64,000 bases of DNA. Origin: Nocardiopsis eucommiae. GTDB taxonomy: Bacteria; Actinomycetota; Actinomycetes; Streptosporangiales; Streptosporangiaceae. The notes under the pieces are model-generated. The model saw only the letters and a list, made by a program, of their open reading frames with translations. It had not been told where the DNA came from and ran no database searches. This document shows, piece after piece, positions 49,724 through 58,429 of the stretch. Position numbers and translations under genes: made by a program. Location: NCBI GenBank assembly GCA_018388625.1, contig CP074402.1, positions 5,934,090 to 5,998,089 of the forward strand, written 5' to 3'. Every line of letters begins with the position of its first letter. Position 1 is the stretch's first letter.

Positions 49724-51505
49724 ATGGAGTCCCCCACCCCCTCCCCACCCACCGGTTCCACGCTGCACGGACGCGTCCTCGTGGGCGCGCGTGTCGGTGG
49801 TGACGGCTCGGTGTCGGTCCACGACGGACACGACACGGTGGCGGACGAGCCCGTCACCGTCACCCTCCTCGCCCCGGACCTGGTCGCGGACCCCGCCGCC
49901 GTCCACGCCTTCCTGGGACGGGCCCAGACCCTGGCCGGACTCCGGTCCCCCGGTCTCGTGCGGGTGCTCGGAGACGGCAGGGACGGCGACCACGTGTACG
50001 TGGTCACCGCGTCCACGCGGGGAGAGCCCCTCGGAGAGGTCCTCGGCGGGGGCGACCAGGGACTGCGCTACGGCCCGCACACGGCCCTGACCATCGTGGC
50101 CGACGTCCTGGAAGCGCTCCGGACGGCACACGACGAGGGTCTGGTGCACGGCGGCCTCGCCCCGGACGACGTGGTCCTGGCCGCCGACAACCGGGTCACG
50201 GTCACCGGGTTCCGGCTGCTGGGAACCGAGGACCTGACCCCGCGCACGGACGTGCGCGCCGTGGGCGCGCTCCTGCACAGCCTGCTGACCGGTGACCTCC
50301 GGGTCGAGGAGGGGGAACCGCTGCGGCCCTCGGCCACCGTCCCCGGACTGCCGCCGGACCTGGACATGCTGGTCTCCAACGCCACGGAACCCAACCCCCG
50401 CTACCGGCCGCGCGACGCCGGTCAGTACCTCACCCTGGTCGAGCAGGTGCTGAGGTCGCTGCCCCGACCCCGGACCGAGGGCGGCGACGTCACCCAGCCG
50501 ATCCCGGTGGTGGACGCCGAGGCCCTCGCCGCCGGGGGCTCCCCGGCGCGGGGCGAGGGCACTCCTCCCTGGCGGCGACTGCCCGTCCTGGTCGGAGCCG
50601 GGGCCGTGGTGCTGGCGCTGTGCGTCGCGGGATGGGCCCTCGTACCGGGAGACGCCGCCGAACTCCCCGATCTCACCGGGTTCTCCCCGGAGATGGCGGA
50701 GGTGGAGCTGGCCGCCCTGGACATGGAGCTCACCTTCGCCTACGAGGACGCCTACAGCGAGGACGTCGACCCGGGTGAGGTGGCCGCGACCGAACCGACG
50801 GCCGGTACGGAGCTGGAGGGCGGCGAGGCGATCCTGCTGTCGCTGTCCGTCGGGCCGCGGCACGTGGAGGTGCCGGACGTCGTGGGCGGTACCGAGAACG
50901 ACGCCCGCACGCTGCTGCGCGAGGCCGGGTTCACCGAGGTCGAGGTCGTGCAGGAGCACTCCGCCGAGGAGACGCCGGGCACCGTCCTGTCCTCGGTTCC
51001 CGAGGTCGGGGAGGACGGCGACCGGGAGGAGGAGGTGACCCTGCACGTCAGCGAGGGGGTCATCGTTCCCACGCTGGTGGGGATGGCGCAGGCGGAGGCC
51101 ACCGAGGCGCTGGGCGGGCTCGGTCTGACCGTGTCCGTGGTGGAGGCGCCGAGCGAGTCCGTCGCGGAGGGCGCGGTCAGCGGCCAGGACCCCGAACCGG
51201 GCACGATCCTGCCCGAGGACGGCGCCGTCACCCTCACGGTCTCCACCGGCCCCGAGGTGGTCGAGGAGGAGACGGAGGACGCGGAGGACGGCGGCACCGC
51301 CGAGGGTGGGTCCGGGGAGGACGGTGACCAGGCCGCACCCGGGGGCTCCTGCTCCGGTTCCGCCTGGGACGCGGGCACGATCTACGACGAGGGCGACCGG
51401 GTCCACTACGAGGGGCGCGTCTACGAGGCGCGGTGGTGGATCCAGGGCTTCCCGCCGGACCTGGGCGGGGAGTGGGGCGCCTGGTCCGACCAGGGGCCCT
51501 GCTGA
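49724..51505 (+). CDS. Membrane pseudokinase with three PASTA repeats and a C-terminal chitin-binding (CBM5/12-like) domain
   Basis: 593 residues in one intact frame. Residues ~1-250 have a Ser/Thr kinase layout but lack the glycine loop, the ATP-binding Lys (VTVTLLAPDLVADP) and the HRD catalytic loop (LVHGGLAPDDVVLAA), with GFR in place of DFG. A single span, LVGAGAVVLALCVAGWALV, lies at ~285-305. Outside are three PASTA repeats (~310-512: LPDLTGFSPEMAEVELAAL, VEVPDVVGGTENDARTLLRE, IVPTLVGMAQAEATEALGG), an acidic linker, then residues ~542-593 with AWDAGTIYDEGDRVHYEGR and YEARWWIQGFPP...W...C. PASTA binds peptidoglycan; the last module resembles ChtBD3 sugar-binding domains. Confidence 0.87.
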   Translation: MESPTPSPPTGSTLHGRVLVGARVGGDGSVSVHDGHDTVADEPVTVTLLAPDLVADPAAVHAFLGRAQTLAGLRSPGLVRVLGDGRDGDHVYVVTASTRGEPLGEVLGGGDQGLRYGPHTALTIVADVLEALRTAHDEGLVHGGLAPDDVVLAADNRVTVTGFRLLGTEDLTPRTDVRAVGALLHSLLTGDLRVEEGEPLRPSATVPGLPPDLDMLVSNATEPNPRYRPRDAGQYLTLVEQVLRSLPRPRTEGGDVTQPIPVVDAEALAAGGSPARGEGTPPWRRLPVLVGAGAVVLALCVAGWALVPGDAAELPDLTGFSPEMAEVELAALDMELTFAYEDAYSEDVDPGEVAATEPTAGTELEGGEAILLSLSVGPRHVEVPDVVGGTENDARTLLREAGFTEVEVVQEHSAEETPGTVLSSVPEVGEDGDREEEVTLHVSEGVIVPTLVGMAQAEATEALGGLGLTVSVVEAPSESVAEGAVSGQDPEPGTILPEDGAVTLTVSTGPEVVEEETEDAEDGGTAEGGSGEDGDQAAPGGSCSGSAWDAGTIYDEGDRVHYEGRVYEARWWIQGFPPDLGGEWGAWSDQGPC

Positions 51506-51684
51506 CCCCCTCGGCTCCGGGCGCCCCCTCGCACCCGGAGCCGACCGCTCCCCCGCCACGCCCCCTGGTCAGTGCCCGAGGTCGGACCCACCTCGGTCTG
51601 GCCGGTTTCGGGAACCTGACCGGCCTCCGGACCTGACCGGTCTCGGGATCGGGCCGCGCGAGTGCTCTCCGGACCTGATCATCG

Positions 51685-52546
51685 TCAGGGTTCGGCTCGG
51701 TCCGGGGTGAAGTCGGCGACGTGGTCGCGGGCCCACTCCCGGAAGCTCAGGGCGGGACGGCCGAGCACCCGCGCGACGTCCTCGGACACCTCCTCGGGGA
51801 TGTCGACGTTGACGGTCCAGTGCTCGATGATCTGGTGGGCGAACTCCACCCCCACCTCCAGTGACAGCTCCACGAGGGCCTCGTCCAGCGGCTGCTCCTC
51901 CCACCGCGCGGGGATCCCGACCTCCTCCCCGAGCACCCGCACCTGGTCGGTCTGGCTGACCACCTCGGGCCCGGTGACCAGGTACGCCCGACCCGCGTGC
52001 CCGTCGTCCACCAGCGCCCGCACCGCCATCGCGGCCACGTCCCGTTCGTGCACCAGGGAGCGGGAGGCCGCGCCGAACGGGGCCCGCACCACTCCCCGGT
52101 GCACCTTGTCGGACCAGGCCAGCGCGTTCGTCGCGAGCCCGGTGACCCGCAGGAAGGTCCACGCGCGGGCGGATCTCCGCACGGCGCGCTCCACACCGCC
52201 CCACACGCCTCCGGTCTCCTCGGCGCCGGCGGCCGAGAGGTAGACCACCCTGCCGACCTCGGCGCCCAGGGCCTCGACCACCTCCGCCGCCCTCTTCGCG
52301 GCCGCATCGGTTCCCGGCCACACCAGGTAGGCGGCGCCCGCGCCCTCGCCGCCCGCGTCACGTCCGCCGGGACGGTGACGTCCCCCGCGACCACCTCGAC
52401 GCCTTCGGGAAACCGCGCCCGCTCCGGATCCCGGGTCAGCGCACGGACCGGCACCCCTCGGCGAGCAGTCCCGCCACCACGTGTCGGCCGGTGTTGCCGG
52501 TGGCTCCGGTGACCAGGATCGGCTGGGACGTCGTGGGCTGGGTCAT
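51685..52546 (-). CDS. NmrA-like NAD(P)-binding protein (two frame breaks)
   Basis: About 287 residues. ATG 52546: MTQPTTSQPILVTGATGNTG, the GxxGxxG cofactor loop. One G missing near 52454 restores VPVRALTRDPERARFPEGVE and VVAGDV; one near 52370 leads to GAAYLVWPGTDAAAKRAAEV. The later part has VVYLSAAGAEETGG, HERDVAAMAVRALVDDGHAG and a C-terminal helix FREWARDHVADFTPD. This is the atypical short-chain dehydrogenase NmrA/QOR2 class: redox sensors or quinone reductases. Substrate unknown. Confidence 0.85.
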
Positions 52547-52765
52547 CGTGTCTCCCCTGTGGGTGGGCGCCGGACCCCGGGGCCCGGGGGTCTCCTCGAC
52601 GGGACCCGGAGACCACTCCACTCCCTCAACCAATGTTGAGGTCAACCCCCCGGGGTGCCGTGGACCCGGGAACGTCGGCACACCGGTACCCGGCCGGGCC
52701 GCCCGGACCGCACCGGGCCTCACCTGGAGGCCCCAGACGCGGGTCCCGTCGACGGTGCGGTCCCG

Positions 52766-54899
52766 TCAGGTGTGGTCCCGGTCGCCGAGCAGGTCCACGC
52801 CCTGGTCGAGCAGACCGTGCAGGTGCAGGGCGAGCTGTAGTTCCAGCGCACGGTCGGGGAGCTGCCAGTCCGCGCCGATCAGGTGACCGATCCGCTCCAG
52901 ACGCTGCGCCACGGTGTTCACGTGGATGTGCAGGTCGTCCTTGGCCCGGGACAGGTTGCCCCCGGCCGCGAAGTAGGCGCGCAGGGTCTCCACCAGCAGG
53001 GTGCCCCGCTTGGCGTCGTACTCCAGGAGCGGTCCCAGTGCCGCCGTCACGAATCCGGGCACGTCCCGGTCCTGGCTCAGCAGCAGGCCGGAGAACCCGA
53101 GGTCGTCAGAGGTGGCGGCGTCTCCGTTCCGGCCGAGGGCGCGCAGGGTCTGGACGCACCGCACCGCTTCGGTGAACGCGTCCCGGAAGGTCTCCGGGCC
53201 CCGGGTGGGCCCGGCCGACCCGGTCGTCACCGGGCCGTTGGCGGCGGCGGACAGCTCCGCCGACACCCGTCCGCCGACCTCCGCCGGGTCGGAGCCGGGC
53301 AGCGCCAGCACCAGTCTGCCGCCCCGCGAGGCCGCGAGTCCGCCGACCGTCTCGGCGGCGAAGGCCGCCGCCGAACGCAACCGCTGCGGGTCTCCCCCGG
53401 GGCCTCCGCCACCACCAGCACGTGCGGGGTGTCCAGGTCCGCGTGGAGCAGCGCCGCCCGCTGGCGCAGGGACACCGGATCGCGCGCGGGCACCTCCAGG
53501 AGTTCGTTGAGCAGGTCGCCGCGCACCCGGTGCTCGGTCTCGCTCACCGAGCGGCGGATGAGCAGGAGCAGCGCGGTCACCATGGCCGCCCGTTCCAGCA
53601 CCCTCTGGTCGGTGTCGTCCAGCTCCACCCCGCGCAGGACGAGGGTGCCCAGGGGCTCGGCCCCGGCCGCCGCGGCCGCGACCCACGTGCCCCCGACCGA
53701 CACGGCCCGGCCGCTGGCCAGGGAGGAACGTGCAGCCCCGGTCAGATCCACGCCCTCCTCGGGCCCGGAGCCCTCACCAGGTACGTGGTCGGTGCCCGGG
53801 TGCCGGAAGGGCTCTGGGGAAGGGCGGGCGGAGTCCCGGTCGGCGGGGAGGACCGGGGAGCGATCGGAGGGCCGCGGGTTCCCGCCCGAGCCCACCGACC
53901 CGCCGATCGTTCCGGGAGCGGTCACGCTGGTCACACCCTCCGGGGACGCCGTCACCACCTCGTCCGAGGTGCGGTCGTGAACGCACACCGTGCCGCCCAG
54001 GACCTCCGCGACGGCCGAGGCGACCTCCCGCACCCCTCCCCACCCAGTACGAGGTCGGTGAACCTGTCGTGCGCCGCCGCCGACCTCTCCACCGACGCCG
54101 TGTGCCGCTGCAGGCGCTCGTTCACGGTGTGCAGCTCGTCCAGGGCCCGCCGGGTGTCGTCGATGAGGTTGGCGTTGTCGATCGCGATCGCGGCGTGTGT
54201 GGCCAGCGACGACAACAGCGCCACCTCCGAGTGGGCGAACGGCCGCTCCCGGCGGTTGGCGGCGAACAGCACCCCGACCCGACGCCCGTTCATCCGCAGC
54301 GGCACTCCGAGGATCGCGACCAGGCCCTCCTCCCGCACGGCGGTGTCGATGTTCTCGGCGTGCTCGAACCGGGGGTCCGCGAAGTAGTTGGCGGTCACGT
54401 ACGGCAGCGACGTGCTGGCCACCAGGCCACCCAGCCCCTTTCCCGGGGCCAGCCGGAGCCGCTGGAAGGCCGCCGAGACCGACCCCGACGTCACCCGCAT
54501 GTAGGTGTCGCCCGCCTCCGGGTCGCTCAGCGTCAGGTAGGCGACGTCCGTTCCGAGCAGGTGCCGTGCCCGCTCCACGATCGCCCGGAGCACCTGGTCG
54601 AGGCTGCGCATCCCGGCGAGGTCGTTGGCGGTCTCGAACAGCGCGCTCAGTTCCGACTCGCGCCGCTGCCGGTCCCGCAGCACCGCCCGTACCCGCAGCG
54701 CCGCCAGCTTGGCGTTCTCCAGCGCGGCGACCGTCTCCGCGCCCGAACCGTCCGAGCGCGCACGGAGCACCGGACGCTCGTACTCCACGGCCGGGGCGTC
54801 TCGCAGCAACAGCTCCAGGAAGAGCGCCTGCTGCTCGGCCCCCGATCTCTCGCGGGAACCGGCCTGAGGGTCAGGGGTGGTGTTCAGCTCGAGCTCCAG
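52766..54899 (-). CDS. GAF-domain PucR/CdaR-type transcriptional regulator (two frame breaks)
   Basis: About 710 residues. The start is not resolved: the frame is open from the end of the upstream dehydrogenase gene (LELELNTTPDPQAGSRERSG) and the first ordinary start codon is GTG 54788. A coiled-coil precedes a GAF domain with LDQVLRAIVERARHLLGTDV and GKGLGGLVASTSLPYVTANY. After a break near 54033, a second sensory region follows, then another break near 53394, and the PucR effector helix-turn-helix: LVETLRAYFAAGGNLSRAKD and HVNTVAQRLERIGHLIGADW. It directly follows 3-hydroxybutyrate dehydrogenase and probably controls polyhydroxybutyrate use. Confidence 0.82.
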
Positions 54900-55710
54900 G
54901 CTCCGTCGATGGGCAGGGACGCCCCGTTGACGAACGACGCGTCGTCGGAGCACAGGTAGGCGACCATCTCGGCCACCTCCGAGGGTTCGATCAGCCGCTT
55001 CACCGGGGTACGGGCCAGCAGGACCTCCGAGATCACCTGCTCCTCGGGGATGCCGTGGGCCTCGGCCTGGTCCGCGATCTGCTTCTCCACCAGCGCGGTC
55101 CGCACGTAGCCGGGGTTCACACAGTTGGAGGTCACACCGTGTGGGGCACCTTCCAGGGCGACCACCTTCGAGAATCCCTCCAGCCCGTGCTTGGCCGCCA
55201 CGTACGCGGACTTGTAGGCGGAGGCGCGCAGCCCGTGCACCGAGGAGATGTTGACGATCCGGCCCCACCCGCGCTCGTACATGTGCGGCAGGGCCCCGCG
55301 CACCAGGCGGAACGGCGACTCGACCATGAGTCGAAGGATGAGGGAGAAACGCTCGGGAGGGAAGTCCTGGACGGCGGCGACCGTCTGGACCCCGGCGTTG
55401 TTCACCACGATGTCCGCCCCCGGGCGGCCTCCTCGGCGGCGTCCAGATCCGTCAGATCCAGCTCGACCGGCTCTCCCACACCCTGTTCAGCGAGCTCGGC
55501 CAGGGCGGGACCGTCGACGTCGACCATCCGGACGGCGGCACCGGCGGCGGACAGACGCAGGGCGCACGCGCGACCGATTCCACTGGCGGCGCCGGTCACC
55601 AGGGCCGTCCTCCCGGTGAGGGGGAACCGCGTGGTCTGGGGAGCGGGAGGGGCACCCGGCTCCGAAGGGGGACGGAGGGAGGGTTCGGACGGGAACTCGT
55701 GCGTCGTCAT
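54884..55710 (-). CDS. 3-hydroxybutyrate dehydrogenase-like short-chain dehydrogenase (one frame break)
   Basis: About 275 residues. ATG 55710, MTTHEFPSEPSLRPPSEPGA, then the SDR core TALVTGAASGIGRACALRLS. A missing G at 55417-55421 restores ADIVVNNAGVQTVAAVQDFP. The catalytic Ser and Tyr-Lys are in IVNISSVHGLRASAYKSAYVAAK. The segment NPGYVRTALVEKQIADQAEA with HGIPEEQVISEVLL is typical of bacterial BDH, which oxidises (R)-3-hydroxybutyrate to acetoacetate. The divergent neighbour is a secreted PHB depolymerase-like esterase, which would supply this substrate. Confidence 0.85.
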
Positions 55711-55958
55711 GCCAGCAAACTAGGTGCGGCTCGTGAACCGGGGGACGGGGACCGGAGACACACCCCGTTGGACGTCCATGTGGGTTGGGCCCATGTGCGC
55801 TCGGGGGCTGTGGGCTTCCCACGCGTCGGCGGCCTGTGATCGGCGTCTCGTCCACATGTCGCGTGGATCACATCGATTCTAGGCTTGCGGGCACCGACGC
55901 GACCGAACCACACGGTCGCCGTTCGTCCCGCTCGCCGTTCGTCCCCCGGAGCCGCACC
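55711..55958. promoter_or_regulatory. Divergent promoter region of the hydroxybutyrate genes
   Basis: 248 bases without a gene. Several ATGTG/CACAT half-sites occur (CCATGTGGG, CCCATGTGCG, TCCACATGTCG, GATCACATCG), plausible binding sites for the PucR-type regulator. A TTCTAGGCT near 55876-55884 may be the -10 of the depolymerase gene. Confidence 0.4.
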
Positions 55959-57267
55959 ATGCACTCCTCCCACTCCTCCCCTCCCCCGTTCACCACTCCC
56001 CCGCCGTCTCCGTCGCGCCCGCGTCACCCGGCGCCTCCGTGTCGTCCCGCCCCCGGCCGGGCCTCCTCCGGCACGCGGTACCCGTCCTCTCCGTGGTCAC
56101 CGTGCTCCTGATGGCGGTGGCGGTGCTGGTCGTGGCCGCACCGCGGGCCTCGGCCGCCGAACTCTCCCCGGTGCCCGCCTTCGGCACCAACCCCGGCGCG
56201 CTCTCCATGTACGAGTACGTCCCCGACGACCTCCCCAGGGGGCTCCCCTGGTCGTCCTGTTGCACGGTTGCACCCAGGACGCCGCGACCTACCACCGCAA
56301 CTCCGGCTGGGCCGCGCAGGCCGAGGAGTCCGGTCTCGCCCTCGTCTACGCGGAGCAGCGGACCGCCAACAACGCCAACCGGTGCTTCAACTGGTTCGAG
56401 CCCGCTGACGTGGCCCGCGGCTCGGGAGAGGTCCGTTCGGTGGCCTCGATGGTCGAGCACGCCGTGGCCCGACACGGTCTGGACGCCGGGCGCGTCTTCG
56501 TCTCCGGTCTTTCGGCCGGCGGGGCGATGACGGCCGAGCTCCTCGCCGCCTACCCCGATCTCTTCGCTGGCGGCAGCATCGTCGCCGGTGTCCCGGTGGG
56601 CTGCGCCAGCGGCATGCTCGACGCCTTCACCTGTATGAACCCGGGCAGAACCCTGACCCCGCAGGAGTGGGGCGACCGGGTCCGCGCCAAGCTGCCGGAC
56701 GGTGCCGACCCGCCCCGGGTGGCGGTCTGGCACGGGACCGCGGACCACACCGTGGTTCCGGCCAACGGGCGGGCCGGCGTGGCCCAGTGGGTGAACGTGT
56801 GGGGGCTGCCCAGCTCCCCGGACGGCGCTGAGGGTCTGCCCGGATCCACCACCGCCGAGTACTACGGCGGTGGTGGATCCGCCGACGCGGCGGTCGCGTC
56901 CTTCTCCGTGGCCGGGATGGGGCACGGAACCCCGGTCGATCCGGCGTCGGGCTGCGGCACGGCGGGGGCGCACTTCCTGGACACGGTCTGCTCCACCGGG
57001 TACACCGCGCGGTTCTGGGGTGTCGGGGGGATCAGCGGCGGAGAGCCGACGGAGGCCCCCACGGAGGAGCCGACCGAGGGGCCCTCGGGAGCGTGCGTGA
57101 CCGCGAGCAACTACGACCACGTCGCCCAGGGCCGGGCCGAACACCGTCAGGGCCGGGCCTACGCGCTGGGCTCCGGGGACCCGCTCGGTCTCTGGAACAC
57201 CGCCGTGCGGACCTCGCTGACCGAGTCGTCTCCCGACCACTGGGACCTCACCCCGGGAGGTTGCTGA
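55959..57267 (+). CDS. Secreted polyhydroxybutyrate depolymerase-like esterase (one or two frame breaks)
   Basis: About 435 residues. ATG 55959 has a GGAG site; the signal peptide VLSVVTVLLMAVAVLVVAAP RASAAE is in the next frame, so a break between 55970 and 56040 is likely, unless GTG 56039 is the start. A missing C at ~56231-56236 joins the catalytic core: VVLLHGCTQDAATYHRNSGW (oxyanion), VFVSGLSAGGAMTAELLAAY (nucleophile) and SVAGMGHGTPVD (His). This is the LpqC/PhaZ type 1 family. A Thr/Pro linker precedes a C-terminal module, CVTASNYDHVAQGRAEHRQG. It would release 3-hydroxybutyrate outside the cell. Confidence 0.85.
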
Positions 57268-57349
57268 GTCGGTGAGGGCGGTCGCCGCCGCGAGGGCCGA
57301 CCTCGCGGCGGGCGGACCTCGCGGTGCGGCACGTGGGGCCGTTGAGAGG

Positions 57350-57595
57350 TCAGAATCCGGTCCCCGTCCCCTCGGAGTCCCGGGCCAGGTGGCCGAAGTG
57401 CGCCGTCACGGCCCCCAGGGCGAAGTGCGCCGCCTGGTGCTCGGTCATCGGGACGATTCCGGCGGGAACCTGGATCCTGAACGGGAACTCGTCCTCGGGG
57501 CTGATCCGGAAGTCGTCGATCACCCCTTGCGAGAGCAGGAGGGTCAGGGCCTCGCGGACGTGGCCGTTACGGTTGTCTGAAGCCCAGATCGCCAT
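57350..57595 (-). CDS. Small protein of unknown function
   Basis: 81 residues, ATG 57595: MAIWASDNRNGHVREALTLL, then LSQGVIDDFRISPEDEFPFR and a His-rich helix MTEHQAAHFALGAVTAHFGH. No signal peptide or membrane span. I do not recognise the family. Two strong hairpins lie in the leader between 57617 and 57659. Confidence 0.55.
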   Translation of the reverse strand: MAIWASDNRNGHVREALTLLLSQGVIDDFRISPEDEFPFRIQVPAGIVPMTEHQAAHFALGAVTAHFGHLARDSEGTGTGF

Positions 57596-57616
57596 GGTGC
57601 AACGGTAACCCGAAGA

Positions 57617-57659
57617 GGCCGGAAAGCCGGTGCGGACGGGCTTTCCGGCCCGTCCGCAC
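57617..57659 (-). promoter_or_regulatory. Two overlapping, mutually exclusive hairpins upstream of the small gene
   Basis: GGCCGGAAAGCC (57617-57628) pairs with GGCTTTCCGGCC (57639-57650), and GTGCGGACGGG (57630-57640) pairs with CCCGTCCGCAC (57649-57659). Both stems are perfect and share bases 57639-57640 and 57649-57650, so only one can form. This is the layout of an attenuator or a switch; it may equally be two nested terminators. Confidence 0.5.
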
Positions 57660-57677
57660 GCTTTCCCCTCGGACCGT

Positions 57678-57715
57678 GGGAGGACGGGCACGACCCCCGT
57701 GGTGCCCGTCCTCCC
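57678..57715 (-). terminator. Hairpin after ohrR
   Basis: GGGAGGACGGGCA and TGCCCGTCCTCCC form a perfect 13-bp stem over a 12-base loop, 24 bases past the ohrR stop. Confidence 0.75.
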
Positions 57716-57738
57716 GGCCGCTCCCCGAAGGGGGTCGA

Positions 57739-58220
57739 CTAGGGATCCTCGACGCGGGCCTCGCCCGCGAGCACGTGGGCGGTCAGTCTGCGCAGCGCGA
57801 GTCTGGTCGCCTCGAACTCCTCGGGGGCAGGTCGATGACCCGTCCGATGGCCTCCGGGATGCCCCTGGCGCGGGCCCGCAGCTCGGTCCCCGCACCCGTG
57901 GCGGTGACCAGCACCGAGCGTTCGTCGGCGGGGTCGCGTTCCCGGAACAGGAGGCCGTTGGTCTCCAGGCGTTTGAGCAGCGGCGTGAGGGTGCCGTAGT
58001 CGAGTTGCAGCACCGCGCCGATCTCCTTGACCGCGCACTCCCCGCGTTCCCACAGGAGCATCATCACGAGGTACTGGGGGTAGGTCAGGCCGAGCGGATC
58101 CAGCAGTGGGCGGTAGAGGTTCGTGACGGCACGCGAGGCCGCGTACAGCGCGAAGCACATCTGCTCGTCGACTGCCGGGAGTTCGAAGTCGCCCGTCGGG
58201 GCGGGGGATCGGTCGGGCAT
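57739..58220 (-). CDS. ohrR: MarR-family organic-peroxide sensor OhrR (one frame break)
   Basis: About 160 residues. ATG 58220: MPDRSPAPTGDFELPAVDEQ, then MCFALYAASRAVTNLYRPLL with the conserved peroxide-reactive Cys and Tyr, and LGLTYPQYLVMMLLWERGE. The winged helix is IGAVLQLDYGTLTPLLKRLE and DERSVLVTATGAG. One C missing near 57823-57827 restores EEFEATRLALRRLTAHVLAG at the C-terminus. OhrR represses ohr, an organic-hydroperoxide reductase; no ohr gene is in this window. Confidence 0.88.
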
Positions 58221-58257
58221 CGTTCCACATCGTAGTAACCACGCACCCGATGTCAAA

Positions 58258-58290
58258 GCCCACAATTGCCTTGCGCACAAGCAAAAATGG
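58258..58290. promoter_or_regulatory. Possible OhrR operator
   Basis: CACAATTGCCTTGCGCACAAGCAA contains CTTG/CAAG arms around CGCA (58266-58284) and the AATTG core common to OhrR boxes. It lies 46 bases upstream of the ohrR start. Confidence 0.4.
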
Positions 58291-58429
58291 GACACGGGGG
58301 ACCATGCGTGCGCAACGGGCACCAAGCGCCTGCGCGAGGAGCCGAGGGGGTGACCACGGCCCCGATGCTCAGGCGCCAGTGGCCCGCCCCGTCAGCGGCC
58401 CGCGCCGCCGACGCCCGAACCCCGCGGCG

